This document shows positions 48,301-61,465 of a stretch of DNA of 64,000 nucleotides, in pieces. How positions within the stretch are numbered: the stretch's first letter is position 1; every line of letters begins with the position of its first letter. The DNA comes from Climacium dendroides (lineage: Eukaryota; Streptophyta; Bryopsida; Hypnales; Climaciaceae): the NCBI GenBank assembly GCA_950106755.1, contig OX467089.1, positions 20,193,345-20,257,344 on the forward strand, read 5' to 3'. The notes under the pieces are model-generated. The model ran no database searches. It was not told the DNA's origin and saw nothing but the letters and a program-made list of their open reading frames with translations. The position numbers and the translations under genes were made by a program.

Positions 48301-51300
48301 CAGCACATCATTCGCTTGTGCTTGCAGACAATCAAGAGATGCTTTATACCTGTGTTTAGAGTTTAAGGCTACTGGCAAGTTATTTGTTCTAATCGCAAAT
48401 ATGCTCCAAAGCTAACCGTTGATGTTATTCACAATCAAAACAAGAGCTCATGTGAGATCTTCCGAAATTATAACTTCGCAGTAGACATTGTCAAAGAATT
48501 GTGGAGGGGAACTTACGGAGATTTTCACAAATTCGGACAGCTGTTCGCTCCAAACTTAGGAAGTACAATGGATGAGCGGGATTCAAAGGCCCTTCCTGAA
48601 GGCATCGCAAGAAAGCATCCATGAACCGGTCCTTCTCATCAGCTGCATCAAGAAGAACCGAATTTAGATATGATTATTAACACCTACACAGTCTGATTAC
48701 CTTCGAGGGAAAGCATCCTTGCAATGAAACGTTGACACGAAATTGGGTACATGTCGACATATGAGTCCGAAAATTGAGAACATTGTTGTCAAGAGTTTCA
48801 GATAGGGAACTCTTTCTTCGAACCTTTCTATATGAAACCTACATTATAAAAGAAGACCGACAACGCATTCAGATATATACGTAGACAAACATTGAGATGG
48901 AGAACAGTCTCTTCGCCCATAATATTGACAAACCCTCATTTAAGCTCACTAGACAATATAGCAGCCAATCAATCTAATATACAATAAATATCACCAAAAA
49001 TAAACATATTCAATGGCGAATAGTATACCTGGGCAGACCTCGGCATTAAAACAATAAAAGTTAGCAAACAGCTTCACCAACAAAGCTGCCCGAGTCTGAT
49101 GAGCAGTAGCCGCCAAAGGAATAATCTGGAAGTCTGGAGGATGGCAAGGCTCCTCCTGGACAAGAACACCTGGACCATTCGCCTTTGCAGCAGCTGCCAT
49201 AGCTTCACCAGCAGCTTCGAATGGATCGAATATTAGTGAAGCATCTTGCTCACCCACTGCCAACTCTCGAGCGATAGGGCCTCCACACCAACGCTCTTGA
49301 AATTTTGTTGGAACAACTGCTAATACAGATGCCAAGTCAGGAGCCTGCAAGATTAAAACTTGGTCAATATATCATTTATCCATACATCCATGTAAATCTG
49401 TGAAATTCCAGAATGTTCTGGCAGGTTCAATCCCACCATTCCCGAAGAGGTCTAAAATCCAGACCGTCCCTCAAACCGACTGACAAATGATTGCCACAAA
49501 ACTGCAATATTTTGAGCTATTCGCTGTAACAAAATGTGTTGGAAGGGATCTCACGCACAAGCTGGTCCATCACCAAGTTGCGAAAATTTGAGTCATCAGA
49601 GAATATGTCAGCCAGGCGCAACGCCGTTATGTGCATCAACCCCATGGGATTTTTTTTCTCTTCTTCTACATCTTCAATTAGTCTTGGATCTTCCAGCAAA
49701 GCACCTTTCACTAGCAAAAGAACCTGCCAACGAAGTTGTGTCAAATGACCTGAATCGTAATTAAATTAAATTAAATGCAATAGTAAAAATCTCAAAGACA
49801 TTCTCACAAAAAAGTTGAAGTCAACTAAGTAATCACAAGAGGCATGCTGGACTTCATCTCAGGAAGTTCACATAAAGTTCTGAGATCACATTGTCATTAT
49901 GATAAAACACTTCACAAGTCTACAGATCGACAAATAGACTGCTCAGAGATGTGAAGAACTGCTCACCTCATGTGCAACTTGCTCCGCAAGCTGCATGGCA
50001 TGTGGTTCAGCCGCAACTTCATCCAAAAATGAACATTGCTCCGATTCGCAGAACTTCAGCATCTGACACAGCAAGAAGACGATTCCAGATATTAATGTCT
50101 AAGAATAGGACAAGAGCACAAGTTAAATGGTCGAATCAAAACCTATTCGAATCGATCCAGAGGGAAGCAAGATATTAACTACCACAAAATAACCACGAAT
50201 AATAAGGCTACAAACATATGAAGTGAACAGCTCCTTTTAAGGAATGAATTTCCTGTAACGATACAGCGACGCCTGCAATCCAATCCTTGTCCCATACGAT
50301 AGAATGAAAGCTATTACAAACAGTGATACATATGTAAAAATGATAACAGATATCAGTTGGCACACATAAAAAAAAACATTTGCCCTTGGGATACATTTAT
50401 CACTCACCATTACCAAAGCTTTGGCTTTAGACCGAGAGAAGGTTGCGTTCAGAGGTTTGGAATTAGAAAATACAGGTGGCAGTTGCAGTCTCAAAACTGC
50501 CAGAACTAATTTCAAGATGCCACCATTTTTGCAGAGCTCCTGGTATAATGAGCATATGAAATGCAGAAATCAGCACCTTTTGAAGTTCTTAACAATCAAT
50601 GCACTGATAAAATGAATAGCAATTAAGCCTATCTGCCAGCAAGTTACAAAATGCAGAATCAAACTGTCTTCAAAAGGGGTCCTAAGGAATGAATAACAGA
50701 CATTACGACGCCTAGTCAACAGGATGATGTTCAGGTGCAAGAGAGAATCCAAAATGCCTCGCATGTTGAAGAGAAGATAGTAAAGAAGCATGAGAACGTA
50801 CACTATGCTGGTATATACAATCATTAAACAAGCTTCTCATGCAAGAAAAAGCTCAACAAGGTCAGAAAAAGATTATGCATGCAATAACCAATGATCACAA
50901 TGAAACTTGACCTTGTGGCCAAGTACTTGATCTCTAAAAGTAGGCGTGACACAAAGATGTTGAAGCACTTGAAGTGATGCCTCGCACTGAATAGCAGTAA
51001 CTTGAGCAACACGTTCAGCAAGTTCAAATGTGGTCTTCTTTGCAGAGAGTTTGGTACTCAGAGAACGCAACTTCACTTGAAGGAGCACAATGTCTCGCTT
51101 GACAACATCAAAGGCGGCATCCATGAAGACGTCTACCTGATCACAGTAAAAAAACTCATTAAAAATGGCTGTATAGCAGGACTAGAATCCGCAGACAATC
51201 CTATGCGAGAGCATTCAGGTACTCTCAGAGAAGATTCAGCAGACTATCCCGAATGACACATTATTCTAAAGTACAAAGAAGCATGCAAGTACCTTTGGAT

Positions 51301-53983
51301 GAGCAAGGAGAACATGGGCAATGTCTAACCAGTCATGACTGATAAAAGCCATTAGCAGGTATAGACTGCATGCCACGGATGCAGTATGGAGCACTGCTAT
51401 GAAGCCTCCCCCTCGACCCTCCTGCACATTTATCAAGTCGGAAAAGATGACATCTGAACTGTAAACGACATGCATCTGCTATATTCTATAGAATGAGATC
51501 GTTGTGAACAAAAGCCAGAGAAGCCTTGCCAGAGGCTTGGGGAAACGAGAGTATTCAGAGATAGGTCAGAGCTGTCAAAATCGTCTGTTCTTACCCAGAA
51601 GAGACTACAGGACTAGACACAGAAGATGGAGAGTAACAAAGACGTCTCAGTAACAAAAACTTTCAAAAGACCAGAAATAATATGAGAAACAGACCTGCTC
51701 CATATTAGCTAAAACAACGAGCATGTAAGTGACAAGATCAAGAATCTGCATCCTCGTCTTCACGTCGTGTAACAATACCTACAATATCACCCATAGTAAA
51801 ATCTTTAGTAAATCATATGAAGGAAAAACTTCATGGTTTGTAAGAAAATGGTATCAACATTCGAAACCAATGGTATCAATATTCACTTAAGTCCAGTTGC
51901 TTGCAAGCAGCACACCTGTGACAGTTTAGGGGAACCATGAGCCAAGGTGCTCAAAGTGTGAAGCAAGCGCACAGAACGTAGCCAATATCGCAACCGTGGC
52001 TCATTGCCGCTAGAAGCAATACAAGCCATGAGATGCAAAGGCAGGCACCCGGCTAGTTTTTCCACATCCACCTGTAATCAGACGTGGAATTGATCAAACA
52101 CGTCTCGTCAAAAAGCTTCAGAGAAGATTGTTTCTACGAGATTTTAACAATTTATAAATATAAAACAAGATCAACTTGATTACCGATAACCTTGGGGGGT
52201 ATCTTCAAGAAATACCGTTAAAAACATGTGCATAATTGTAAGGCAGAAGCTCCTTCGTCGAACTGTGCTTCCAGTAAAAAATAAGCATTATACGACTAAG
52301 ATAAATATTGATTTGTTTAAGGAGCTAATATTTCCAAAAGATGCACACGATCAAAACAATCGCTATCGTTGAGATGATAGACGGAGGAAACTTACTGTGA
52401 AAGTAGTGCCTTTCGCGGAGCATAATTTCAGTATAAGAGACTCTTCTTCGAGTAGAACTCCCATCTCTTTAGGACCTAATGCATGAAGTTCTTCAACGGC
52501 CACAAACTCGTCAACGATCTGGAGTAAAAAACGCCCACATAAACATTATTCCTAGCACTAGACCTGTCCAGGGTGAAACAAGCTGATTGGAATATACAGT
52601 TCTTAAGATAATTCAAAATAGAGTCACAAACGACAATATCTCTAAACAAGCGATATTGCTTTCTCATTTTCACATTGAAAGAGATCCCCGTAACTCAAAT
52701 CCTGGTAGATGACACGATATACCTGGTGCATACTTATCATGAGAGCATGGTAAATTTCTGATACACATTTAATGTAAATTTGGAACAATCATCACCCTAC
52801 CTTGTATTATGTATTGTATCTTCAAACCAACAGCTTTTACAAATTTATTTGGAAAACATTGGAAACTCGTAACGTAGAACATGATTCTGGCAACAAGAAA
52901 AGAATTTTGCTTACGTTGGAACCACGTCGCGCCATCTCGTCTCCCAAACCACTGGCCTGCATAAAACGGCACTACCATCACGTCAGGTGTCACCCATCCC
53001 TCACCTACAGGTTAGTGATCAACCTGAGGCACAGTGTCCACTGCTAAAATCCCCAACTCCGTAAATGTCATGCATTCATGGTATTATTACTGACTACAGT
53101 TTCTTCCATATACTATTCATCGCATTTAAACCTGACAACGCGTGCAGAGTCCCCTCCTCGATTAAATTTCTATGCTTACGTCGATTATCCACGTGAGGAG
53201 CCAACACCTTGACAAGAACTCAACCACTGACTCGATACTATTTGAGAAACAGTAGAGGTGATTTTCCATGAAGGCCAGGGAAAACAGAATTCAGCTTGGG
53301 TAAGGACCTATTCGAAAAAGTCTTGGACTATATCAGATTGAATGTAACTGATTCAAATAATCATTCCACAGAGACACAACATAGAGATTAACCCTATATT
53401 CAAGGAAAAGCTCTATCCATATTTTACGAATGGAGCCGATCGTGCAATTCTAAGCTACATTCCCACAACCTTCAGCTACAATCTTCAATCCATTAGTAGC
53501 TGCTCAGCAAGACAATAAAGTGAGCGACTTTAGTGTAAGACTAATCACGTTAAATTATTACTCAACTTAAATTTCGCAACAAAATGCAATTCGAGTCAAG
53601 CTACAAAATGGGAGTCACAGACGACAAGTAGCTAGCGCAATAAATACACGAAAGTTCGACTTTTACACAGTTACCAGAGCCCGATATTTTTCTAAGAGGT
53701 AAGAAATAAAGCCCTTCCAATTTGCAAACCCTCCGCTACCCGTTTGCAATTGCTACCGAAAGCACAACAACGAAAATCATGAAAAAGAATCAGCGAACGT
53801 CAATTTCCGTACCTGTTTCCTCTTCTCCCTTCGTTTTGGTTGCTCCAAGGGCGAAACAACCGTCTGATCAGCGTCCTCGCGCTTGAATTTCGTCGCAAGA
53901 GTTTCGAGCACCTGATCAGCCTCCACGACGTCGTAGGGACGCTCCTCCTCACCTTCGACGCCCTCGTTCTCCGCACCACGCAT
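45304..53983 (-). CDS. NDX: Nodulin homeobox protein (NDX), 18 exons
   Basis: Exons on the minus strand: 53813-53983, 52396-52518, 51916-52071, 51695-51778, 51293-51421, 50912-51136, 50408-50539, 49967-50062, 49559-49723, 49029-49344, 48517-48642, 48137-48206, 47934-47988, 47223-47420, 46932-46973, 46319-46804, 46127-46161 and 45304-45904. They sum to 3210 bases and 1069 residues with all phases consistent. The N-terminal half matches the NDX-specific helical region (VDVEKLAGCLPLHLMACIAS, VACSLYLL, VLLAHPKVDVFMDAA, LADIFSDDSNFRN). The atypical homeodomain spans about residues 816-882 (KKRKRNIMNDKQ, then QLKNWLNNRKARIAR). The C-terminal module is about 961-1050 (GDVVSLRG, CVVEVSDLKVEK). Known Arabidopsis NDX binds single-stranded DNA, stabilises an R-loop that represses antisense COOLAIR at FLC, and cooperates with Polycomb RING1 proteins. 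A nuclear role here is inferred. Exons 12-15 rest on splice phase more than on similarity. The gene converges with the lipase. Confidence 0.92.
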
Positions 53984-54560
53984 TCTCTACTTCTCAAAAT
54001 AGTCCTCTTAAAAAACAAAAGATACCAAAATCCAATACCTGAATCCTAATCCTTATACGTCCAACTAAACACAGAAAGACCGACTACAATTAACCTTCGA
54101 AACTAAAAGGCTCCTCGATACATTCCAGAGGAGCACTCACGCCAGTTCAGTTTTCATCAGCAACAACTAACGACGGCAAGAAATTGCTGGGAGAAAAATA
54201 ATAAAAGAAAGAAACGGTTATAAGCACGAAGTTTGGCACAAGAGAGCAAGAAAAATAGGATGATAGAAAAAACGAGACGGTGCGAGAGAAAAAAATGCGA
54301 GAGGAAGAGGCAAATAATGCTGGAATGGAGAGCAGACGCGAGCTAAGCAGAGCGCAATGGAACTCGGACCCTAAGAGCTGCAGGTTTTGGCCATCGGGCG
54401 TTCGAAGACGACATAGCTATGGAAGGCTTCTCTCTCCCGGTCTCTCTCTCACTCTCTCTCCAACCTTCTTGCTCGGAAGCACGTCCCCAGAATCCATGTC
54501 CTCGAAACCCACGTCCCGAAAATCCACATCCTTGAAACTCTGAGTTGCAAACACAGATGG
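53984..54560 (-). promoter_or_regulatory. Leader and promoter region of NDX
   Basis: The stretch upstream of the ATG (minus strand) has gene-like composition up to about 54,545, where it drops sharply. At 54424-54465 the sense strand is rich in GAGAGA (CTCTCT on the plus strand), a motif class often found in plant leaders and core promoters and bound by GAGA-binding proteins. No clear TATA box was identified. Overlapping short frames on both strands are not considered genes. Confidence 0.45.
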
Positions 54561-54599
54561 CAGTCCCTGATTTTTGGATGATAATATCCTTAATTTTTG

Positions 54600-56640
54600 G
54601 ATGATAAGCAATTATTTTAGTGTATGTGAGCCTCTACGTTTACTTTCATACACCAAATAAGCCATATTTAAAGGGGTCACTAACTTCTCTACAAGCTATA
54701 TTTTCTCTTAGGATTAGCAAGTCATCATAATAAACAATAACTTATTTTTTGCTTTTGCAAGTTTTGTGACTTGTGATTGGTTGAAAGTATATTTTAATGA
54801 ATTTTATTGTTGCGGATACAAGTGGCCATACTCTCTAAATTGGGCAAATTTCAATCGAAAGGGCATGTATATTTGAAGGGTGGCAGAAGATGCTCTAAAT
54901 GCTTAACTAAAGGGGGCAAATCCTCCCTCCAAAATTACCTCCAAACTATCTTTTGTGAAATGAAATGAAAGTATAAATTTGTTTGAATCATTTTTGAAAA
55001 TCCTAACCACAAGATCTTGTTCATAGCTATCAAACTAGTCTAACTTCCAATTTTCAAAGACTAGCTATATGATTTTTAACATATCTTCTATCAAAGTTTA
55101 GTTTTAAAATAAAAAAATTATTTCAAGGGTCCAATGATTTCAAGGGCTCATATTTCAAATTTTTGCAAAAAAAAGAGTTTGCAATATTCAACCAAATGCA
55201 ATTAGGAACAATTAGGAACATGCATGTAGTAATTTTCACAAGGATTGTAGCAATAGAAGATTGCTTTTAGAGCCTTACAATCAAGTGAGATACACTAGGA
55301 AAACAAAAATTTTACTTGATCATGTTCATTTACTATATACTCCAATGAATTTGCCCGTATGCACCAATGGAATTTTTTTCTTGGTTTGGCCTTTGATTGG
55401 TTAGATTTCTCTCAAAAGATATTCTACAAAAAGCATTATTTTTCTTCGAAGGGGGTGATTTTGTTGAAGGTGGAATTTTTGTCCAAATAGAAAAAAATTG
55501 ACTATAGAAAGGCAACTTGAAGAACTGTGAAAAATATGAAATTTTGTAAGAAAAGTATTTTTTGGGGATCCATACAACTCTTAAAATTGGACAACGATAA
55601 AAAATGATTGATTGAATATTGACTTGATTATGAGTTTGTCTTTTGCAAGTATGCCAGAGTAATGTAGCAATTGTGATTGGCCACGGGAATTGAATGACGC
55701 AAGGTAATTGCGTAGGGCAATTAATGCTCTATGCAACTGCAACTACCTTCCTTGATTATGACATGTTACTAACTCTTATCCCTAGATATTTTTCTAAATT
55801 GTACAACTTTTATTTATAAGAGCCTATTACAGGATAAATTATGGATTCAACTATTTTGAGTACATTGAAAATTCACAATTCATTCATATATATACTAGAG
55901 AAGTCACTTTGCAAAAAATCTTACAAAACTAATGAGAGGATTTACAAGGTCAATTTAACTCAAACAAATGCCAAAAATAGCCCTTCAATTTTTGGATTTA
56001 GAATATGTTCTAGGAATATTCAAATAATATTTTAAATTTATAAGATATTCATAGAATATATGTCTTATTTCATACATCCAATTAAATACCCTTTGCATGC
56101 AACTAGGTTATTTATTATCCAATAAATGCCTTCTCTAAATTCATATAGTGTCTAAAAAATATTTTCTAAAGGAATCTAAAATCTCCTTCTTCTGACTACT
56201 AAGAAAATTGGTAAAAACTTTATAATTCAACAATACAAACCATAATCAAACACTTGTTTGGAAAATTTTAGGTGTTGTTATCATAGGTTCCTCATCCAAG
56301 ACTTTTATTTAATCTTGAAAAGATGGGCCTTTGGCCACATAATCAAACTTCAATATATTTTTCTATTGAAGCCAATTTTATAAATATACCAATATATAAA
56401 TGAATTCTTTGTATTTTTTTAATGAAATTACATATCTTCTATGAGACATAAAACTTTTGAAGTTTTTAGTGAAGTTTTGAAATTATAATGAAATTTGAAG
56501 ACAAAGTGAAGAAAATTTATGTCAAATACAAGATATGTGAGAACATCTAAATTTTCTACAATAGCTATATTTGATAGTGTAGAACAATAGGGTGCAAATC
56601 AATTATCTTAGTCATTATATAGTTAGAAAATTTTCAAATT
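54600..56640. other. AT-rich intergenic DNA, nothing recognised
   Basis: No coding, RNA or strong repeat signal was found. Short frames (for example 55841-56035) are AT-driven. Confidence 0.5.
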
Positions 56641-56644
56641 GTTC

Positions 56645-56851
56645 AAATGAAAAAAGGTGCACTAAGTGTAGTGTTTATATTCTAATTTGAAGTTTAAAAC
56701 CAAAAAAAATCCTAAATATATTATAACAATTTGAACTTGCATGTGGTTATTAGCCTCAAGTTCAAATTGTTATAATATATTTAGGATTTTTTTTGGTTTT
56801 AAACTTCAAATTAGAATATAAACACTACACTTAGTGCACCTTTTTTCATTT
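56645..56851. repeat. Perfect 95-base inverted repeat with 17-base spacer
   Basis: The left arm 56645-56739 and right arm 56757-56851 are exact complements over all 95 bases, including the eight-A and six-A runs. The spacer 56740-56756 contains GTGGTTATTAGCC. Perfect identity indicates either a very recent event or selection for folding. A transcript would form a long uninterrupted hairpin. No target duplication or coding frame is evident. Confidence 0.95.
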
Positions 56852-58350
56852 TGTAGGATTTAGATTCAATATAGATCATTTTTATGGCTAAAATCCAAAT
56901 TAAGATGAAGGACTTAGAAGTTGCCAAAATACTCATATAGAATGTCTAATTTGTGGATTATGCATCTTCTTCTATAGAAAAGGTCATAACACTTCGGGTA
57001 ATACCTCAATGAAATAATATCCAAGACAATCTACAACAAATGCATTTTTTCAATTTCTATATTAAAAATTTGATAAAAAAATACATGAAATCATCCATTA
57101 GATATAAATTGGTCTTGCCATCAATCTTGGATTAACTTAGCATTAGTTTGAATGTTTAGGATGCCTATTAGACTCCTAGTTCTAAATTTGATATTTTAAA
57201 AATTATTTTAAAGATTGAAGGTATTTTTTTGGGTAGGGTCAAGGACAAGTTGCAAGTTTATAGCATTGGCTCCAAATTAAAGGATAGGAGGCCTTACATT
57301 AACAAAAGCTTTATTTATAATGACTAGGAGCAAATTTTTGTGGTTTCTACTTGAAAATGAAGCTAATACTATCGGATCATAGCTTCTTGTATTGAAGGTA
57401 TTAGTTTGTAATCCTTGAAGGATTGAAGCACATTTCTTGCAAAAATTGTAAAAAATTGTCACTATTTAGGATAGTAAGAAAAAAATGCAAAAAAAGTGAA
57501 AAGTCAACCATACAAATTTGTAGTTGACTACTATGGAAATATGTGGAAAAAACTTTTTAAAACTTTGACTACTTAGATTAAAAGATTATAGTATTTGAAG
57601 TTTAAAAAAAAAAATTCTTGACCTTGCCCAATAAAATCAATAGATTCTAATTCCTTTCAAAGTAAATTTTTTGCACTACATATGGTTATTTTATTTGACA
57701 ATTGCATCCTACATGTCATGTCATGTGATGGCGGGTGCATATTGCTAGTCATTTTGCAACTTTAGGGAATTAGTGGAGTAGTTTAAGCTAGCATGGAAGG
57801 TCTAATTAGGACCTAGGGGAGGGGGAGGATGAAGTTTGAAGTTATTTAGAGGTGTAAACACAAACATTTGAAGAGTAGAAAGGTTGAATGAGATCATGAG
57901 CCCAGCCTTCCCTTTCTTTCTCTTTAAGGCTTATGTGATGATTTAATGAAGTTTAGGAGATGGAAAACCTTGAAGGTTGTTTGTAGATTTGCCAATTTTC
58001 TTAATCTAAAGTGTCTTTTTGTGTGCTTCAAATTGTGTGCAAGATTAGTTCAATAATAATAAAATAGAAGCATTTAGAAGTATATTTGATGCTTGTTACT
58101 TGAAGTGAATGGTGTAAGTGCCAATGTTAGAGCACTAGAGTTGATGAAGAAATTTGATTTATTGTTTTGACTTTGGAGGGTGTAGGAGGTTGGTAAGAAC
58201 TTGAAATAAGCCCTTGAGTATAAAAATCCATGTCCAACTTGTTTTGCTCAATTTTGATGAAGGTTGAGAAAGTTTTAGTAAAAAAAACAAAACCCCAAGT
58301 GTACTAGACCAAATTAGCATTAGTATTGATTTGGTGTTTGGGGGCCATTA
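56852..58350. other. AT-rich intergenic DNA, nothing recognised
   Basis: No gene-like composition, splice-linked frame or clear repeat was seen, apart from a duplicated CATGTCATGTCATGTGATG stretch at about 57713. Confidence 0.45.
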
Positions 58351-58354
58351 AAAT

Positions 58355-59165
58355 GGTTTTGTAGTGTTGGAAAGACCACAAATTGTTCAAGCTATTCTAA
58401 AACTACAAAATTGTTAAAAACTACCAAATATTGAGTGAGATATTAAGAAAGTTTTGGCATTTTGAAATTTTGTGTTAGGGTTTGTCTTGGGAGGTGTTTT
58501 TGGTGGTTATTGATGATTTTTTAAAAGCATTAATAGCTTAAAAAAATGAGAGAAACAAAGACTAGTTGACTTTTTAAAGTTATCGAACTAATTACAAGAA
58601 TGATTTTAAATATTACTATATTAATTATGAGATAACTTTTGGAAGTTATGAAAGTTATTATTGCAATGATTTCAAAACTATTAGGATAGTTACAGGGATA
58701 ATTTTAAAAGTTATCAATATAATTATTAGGATGATTTTTTTAAAACAATAATTATTAGGGTAATTTTTTTAAACAATTTTAAAATTAGAAATCCTACTAA
58801 TTATTGTTGTAATTAACTTTTCAAATTACCCCAATAACTATCCTAATAATTTTTTAAGTTATCAAAATAATGACTCTAGTAACTTCTAAAAGTTATTCCA
58901 ATAATTGACCTAGTGATATTTAAAATTACTTTAATAATTGATCTAATAACTTTGAAAAGTCAACCAATCTTCATCTCTCTTATTTATCCAAGATATCAAT
59001 GCTCAAAAAACATCTACAACCACCACCCAAAACACGCCTAAAAACAAAACCTAACGCAAAATTTGAAAACACCATAACTTCCTCAATATTTGTCAATTTT
59101 TGTCAATTTTGCAATTTTTGGATAGCTTAAATAATTTGAGGTTTTTTTTTAACACTAAACAACAC
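58355..59165. repeat. Large imperfect foldback with internal short-unit repeats
   Basis: The left half (58355 to about 58790) and right half (about 58800 to 59165) are inverted copies with many differences. Examples are ACCAAATATTGAGTGAG opposite CTCAATATTTG, GGTGGTTATTGATG opposite the ACAACCACCACCC block, and GACTAGTTGACTTTT opposite AAAAGTCAACCAATC. The inner part is built of roughly 35-40-base units around AATAATTATTAGGATGATTT. It may be an old foldback transposon or a hairpin-RNA locus. Confidence 0.7.
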
Positions 59166-61465
59166 CCTAATAAATAAGATCAAACATAATTCTTGTGTTT
59201 GTTCTTATGTGTCTAGTTCACGACATTTTCTATTGGCAATATGGAGTGATGTAATATACATCATGTTAGTTATATACCTACCAAATTTTAGTATAGAGGA
59301 GTAGTTTTGCATATGGTGGCCAAGGTGCCTAAAAAGTTCAAAGCAACATAACTTTTGATTTGTGCACCCACTTAAAAAATATCTATATTTCCATTCAAGG
59401 ATACATTTCTAAACTTTGTGTCAAACTTCATGAATATCCAACTAAAATTAACTTCATGTACAACTACCCAAGATTTCTTCCATACATTGAGCAATCACTT
59501 GGTCCTTTGGGATTTAATAGTGATAAGTGATAATTGACTCATGCCATCCGATAATATCATATTTTTCTAAGAAAATCACAAGTGAAGTATTCAAAAATTA
59601 GGAACTTTAGAGTTAAGTATGAATGGATTCTTTATTAACTGTCTATTGAAATTAGAATGTAAATAAAATTATATGTATTAAGAATTGAATATTCTATAAT
59701 ATATATTTTTATTTTAAAAAATATTAATTAAAAAATTCTAAAGTTCAAATCATACAAGAATGTGCAAAATTTTATACTTTAAGTGGCAACTGCTAGTTTG
59801 GAATTGATTTAGTTCATATTATGTCATATATATTATTGTATTGATGAATATAATGGTGCTAGTATGTGAGCCCAAGAATGCAAGCTTGTAAGCATTAAGC
59901 CTACAATATAGGTACCTATATACCCTTGTATACCCTATAATCATAGACAATTCCTCTAGTATATACACCTATAACATAGTAGTATTCTAGGCTTATGGAC
60001 TCACACTCCTATGTTCACATAATAGCAATCTTCCATATTTTAAGGCACAAAATTATATTTTATACTTCATTGTATTTCCAATAATAGAAAGTTTTAGTAA
60101 AGAATTCATATCTAATCAAGAGAGCATTGGTAGCTTTTGAACACACATATTTTCAACATCAGCTATACAATTTTAGCACTTTGAAAATTCATAGGTGGTC
60201 AAAAAATGAATAAAAGATAAATGTAGGCCAACATTTGCATGTCATGCACCATTTATGACTTCTTGATGCTGCAAACAAGGTGGTTATGTCTAAACATTTA
60301 GACCCAATGAAAAGATATATATGTTGTTCAGCCATAGCAGTCTCTTGTAATGGTACGCTAATATCATATAATAATTGAACTAATCTTCTTGTAGCTCCAA
60401 TACTCATGTGATACTTGGTTGATATCTATGGCTCTTGCTATAACACAAGCCATGGGCATTGTGTTATGCATTTCCCTAGAAACTTCAATTTTTGACATCT
60501 CAATGATGAAGTAATGTTTGCTCTAACGTGTGGAAATGCATCAATGAAGGGAGGTTCAAACTATTCTCAAAGGCCCGTCTCAATGACTCCATCCTTTCTA
60601 GTCTCCAATGTCCATAATTATGAGGGTTAAATTTTTGTCTTCAAAGTCTTTAAAGTTGGAAATGGAGCCCCCAAACCTCTAGTTGATCATTTATAGTAGT
60701 ACAAAGAGCAATGGAGCCCTAACATTTATTATTACCTATACAATTGCTCAAATTTTTCTAAGTTTAGACATAATTTGAATTTTCATGTATTATTTACAAA
60801 ACTAACATTGATTCAATATACTAACAATGTATAAGATTGAAGATGAGTATGGAAACCATATAAAAATGATGATTTTATTATTATTGACCTTAGAAGGATG
60901 CAACTCCAATATCATCACCAAAAAAAATATTTGAGTATGAATAGATGCTTTTTTCATAACTAACTATTGTTTCTTTGAAAGGCATTCATCATACATTTTT
61001 AGTCTACAACGTCATTATTGGATCAAAGATGAAAATAATATATTGGATAGTCACATCAAGTTGTCAATAAATGTGCCTTAATTTAAATATAGACATACTA
61101 TATATGAGGGAAAAAATGATTGATTTTAAAGCATGGTTTTAGATTTTAAAGCATGGTTTTAGATTTTAAAGTGAAAAAATTACTAGTTGCTTTATAGTTC
61201 TTTGGTAGAGGTAGGCCTTTCTTAATCAATAATTCCATGCTAAAAACTAGGCTCCAATGAAGGTCTTAGGCACCAACAATACCAAAGGGGATTCCATAGG
61301 TAAATATGGGGAGCCTATTAGCATCCAAAATATTTAGGGATCCAATATCCACCCATTGGTGTTCAACTTCGACATTTTGGCACTTACTACCAAGATTTAT
61401 TACGACCAGAATGTGGGATTTAGTGCAATTAGGCTTTGGGATTCAAGTTCGATCAAACTATGGGA
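59166..61465. other. AT-rich intergenic DNA
   Basis: No gene is supported. A 20-base unit (AGATTTTAAAGCATGGTTTT) is repeated two and a half times at 61121-61170. A 72-codon minus-strand frame at 60189-60407 has no recognisable features. Confidence 0.5.
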
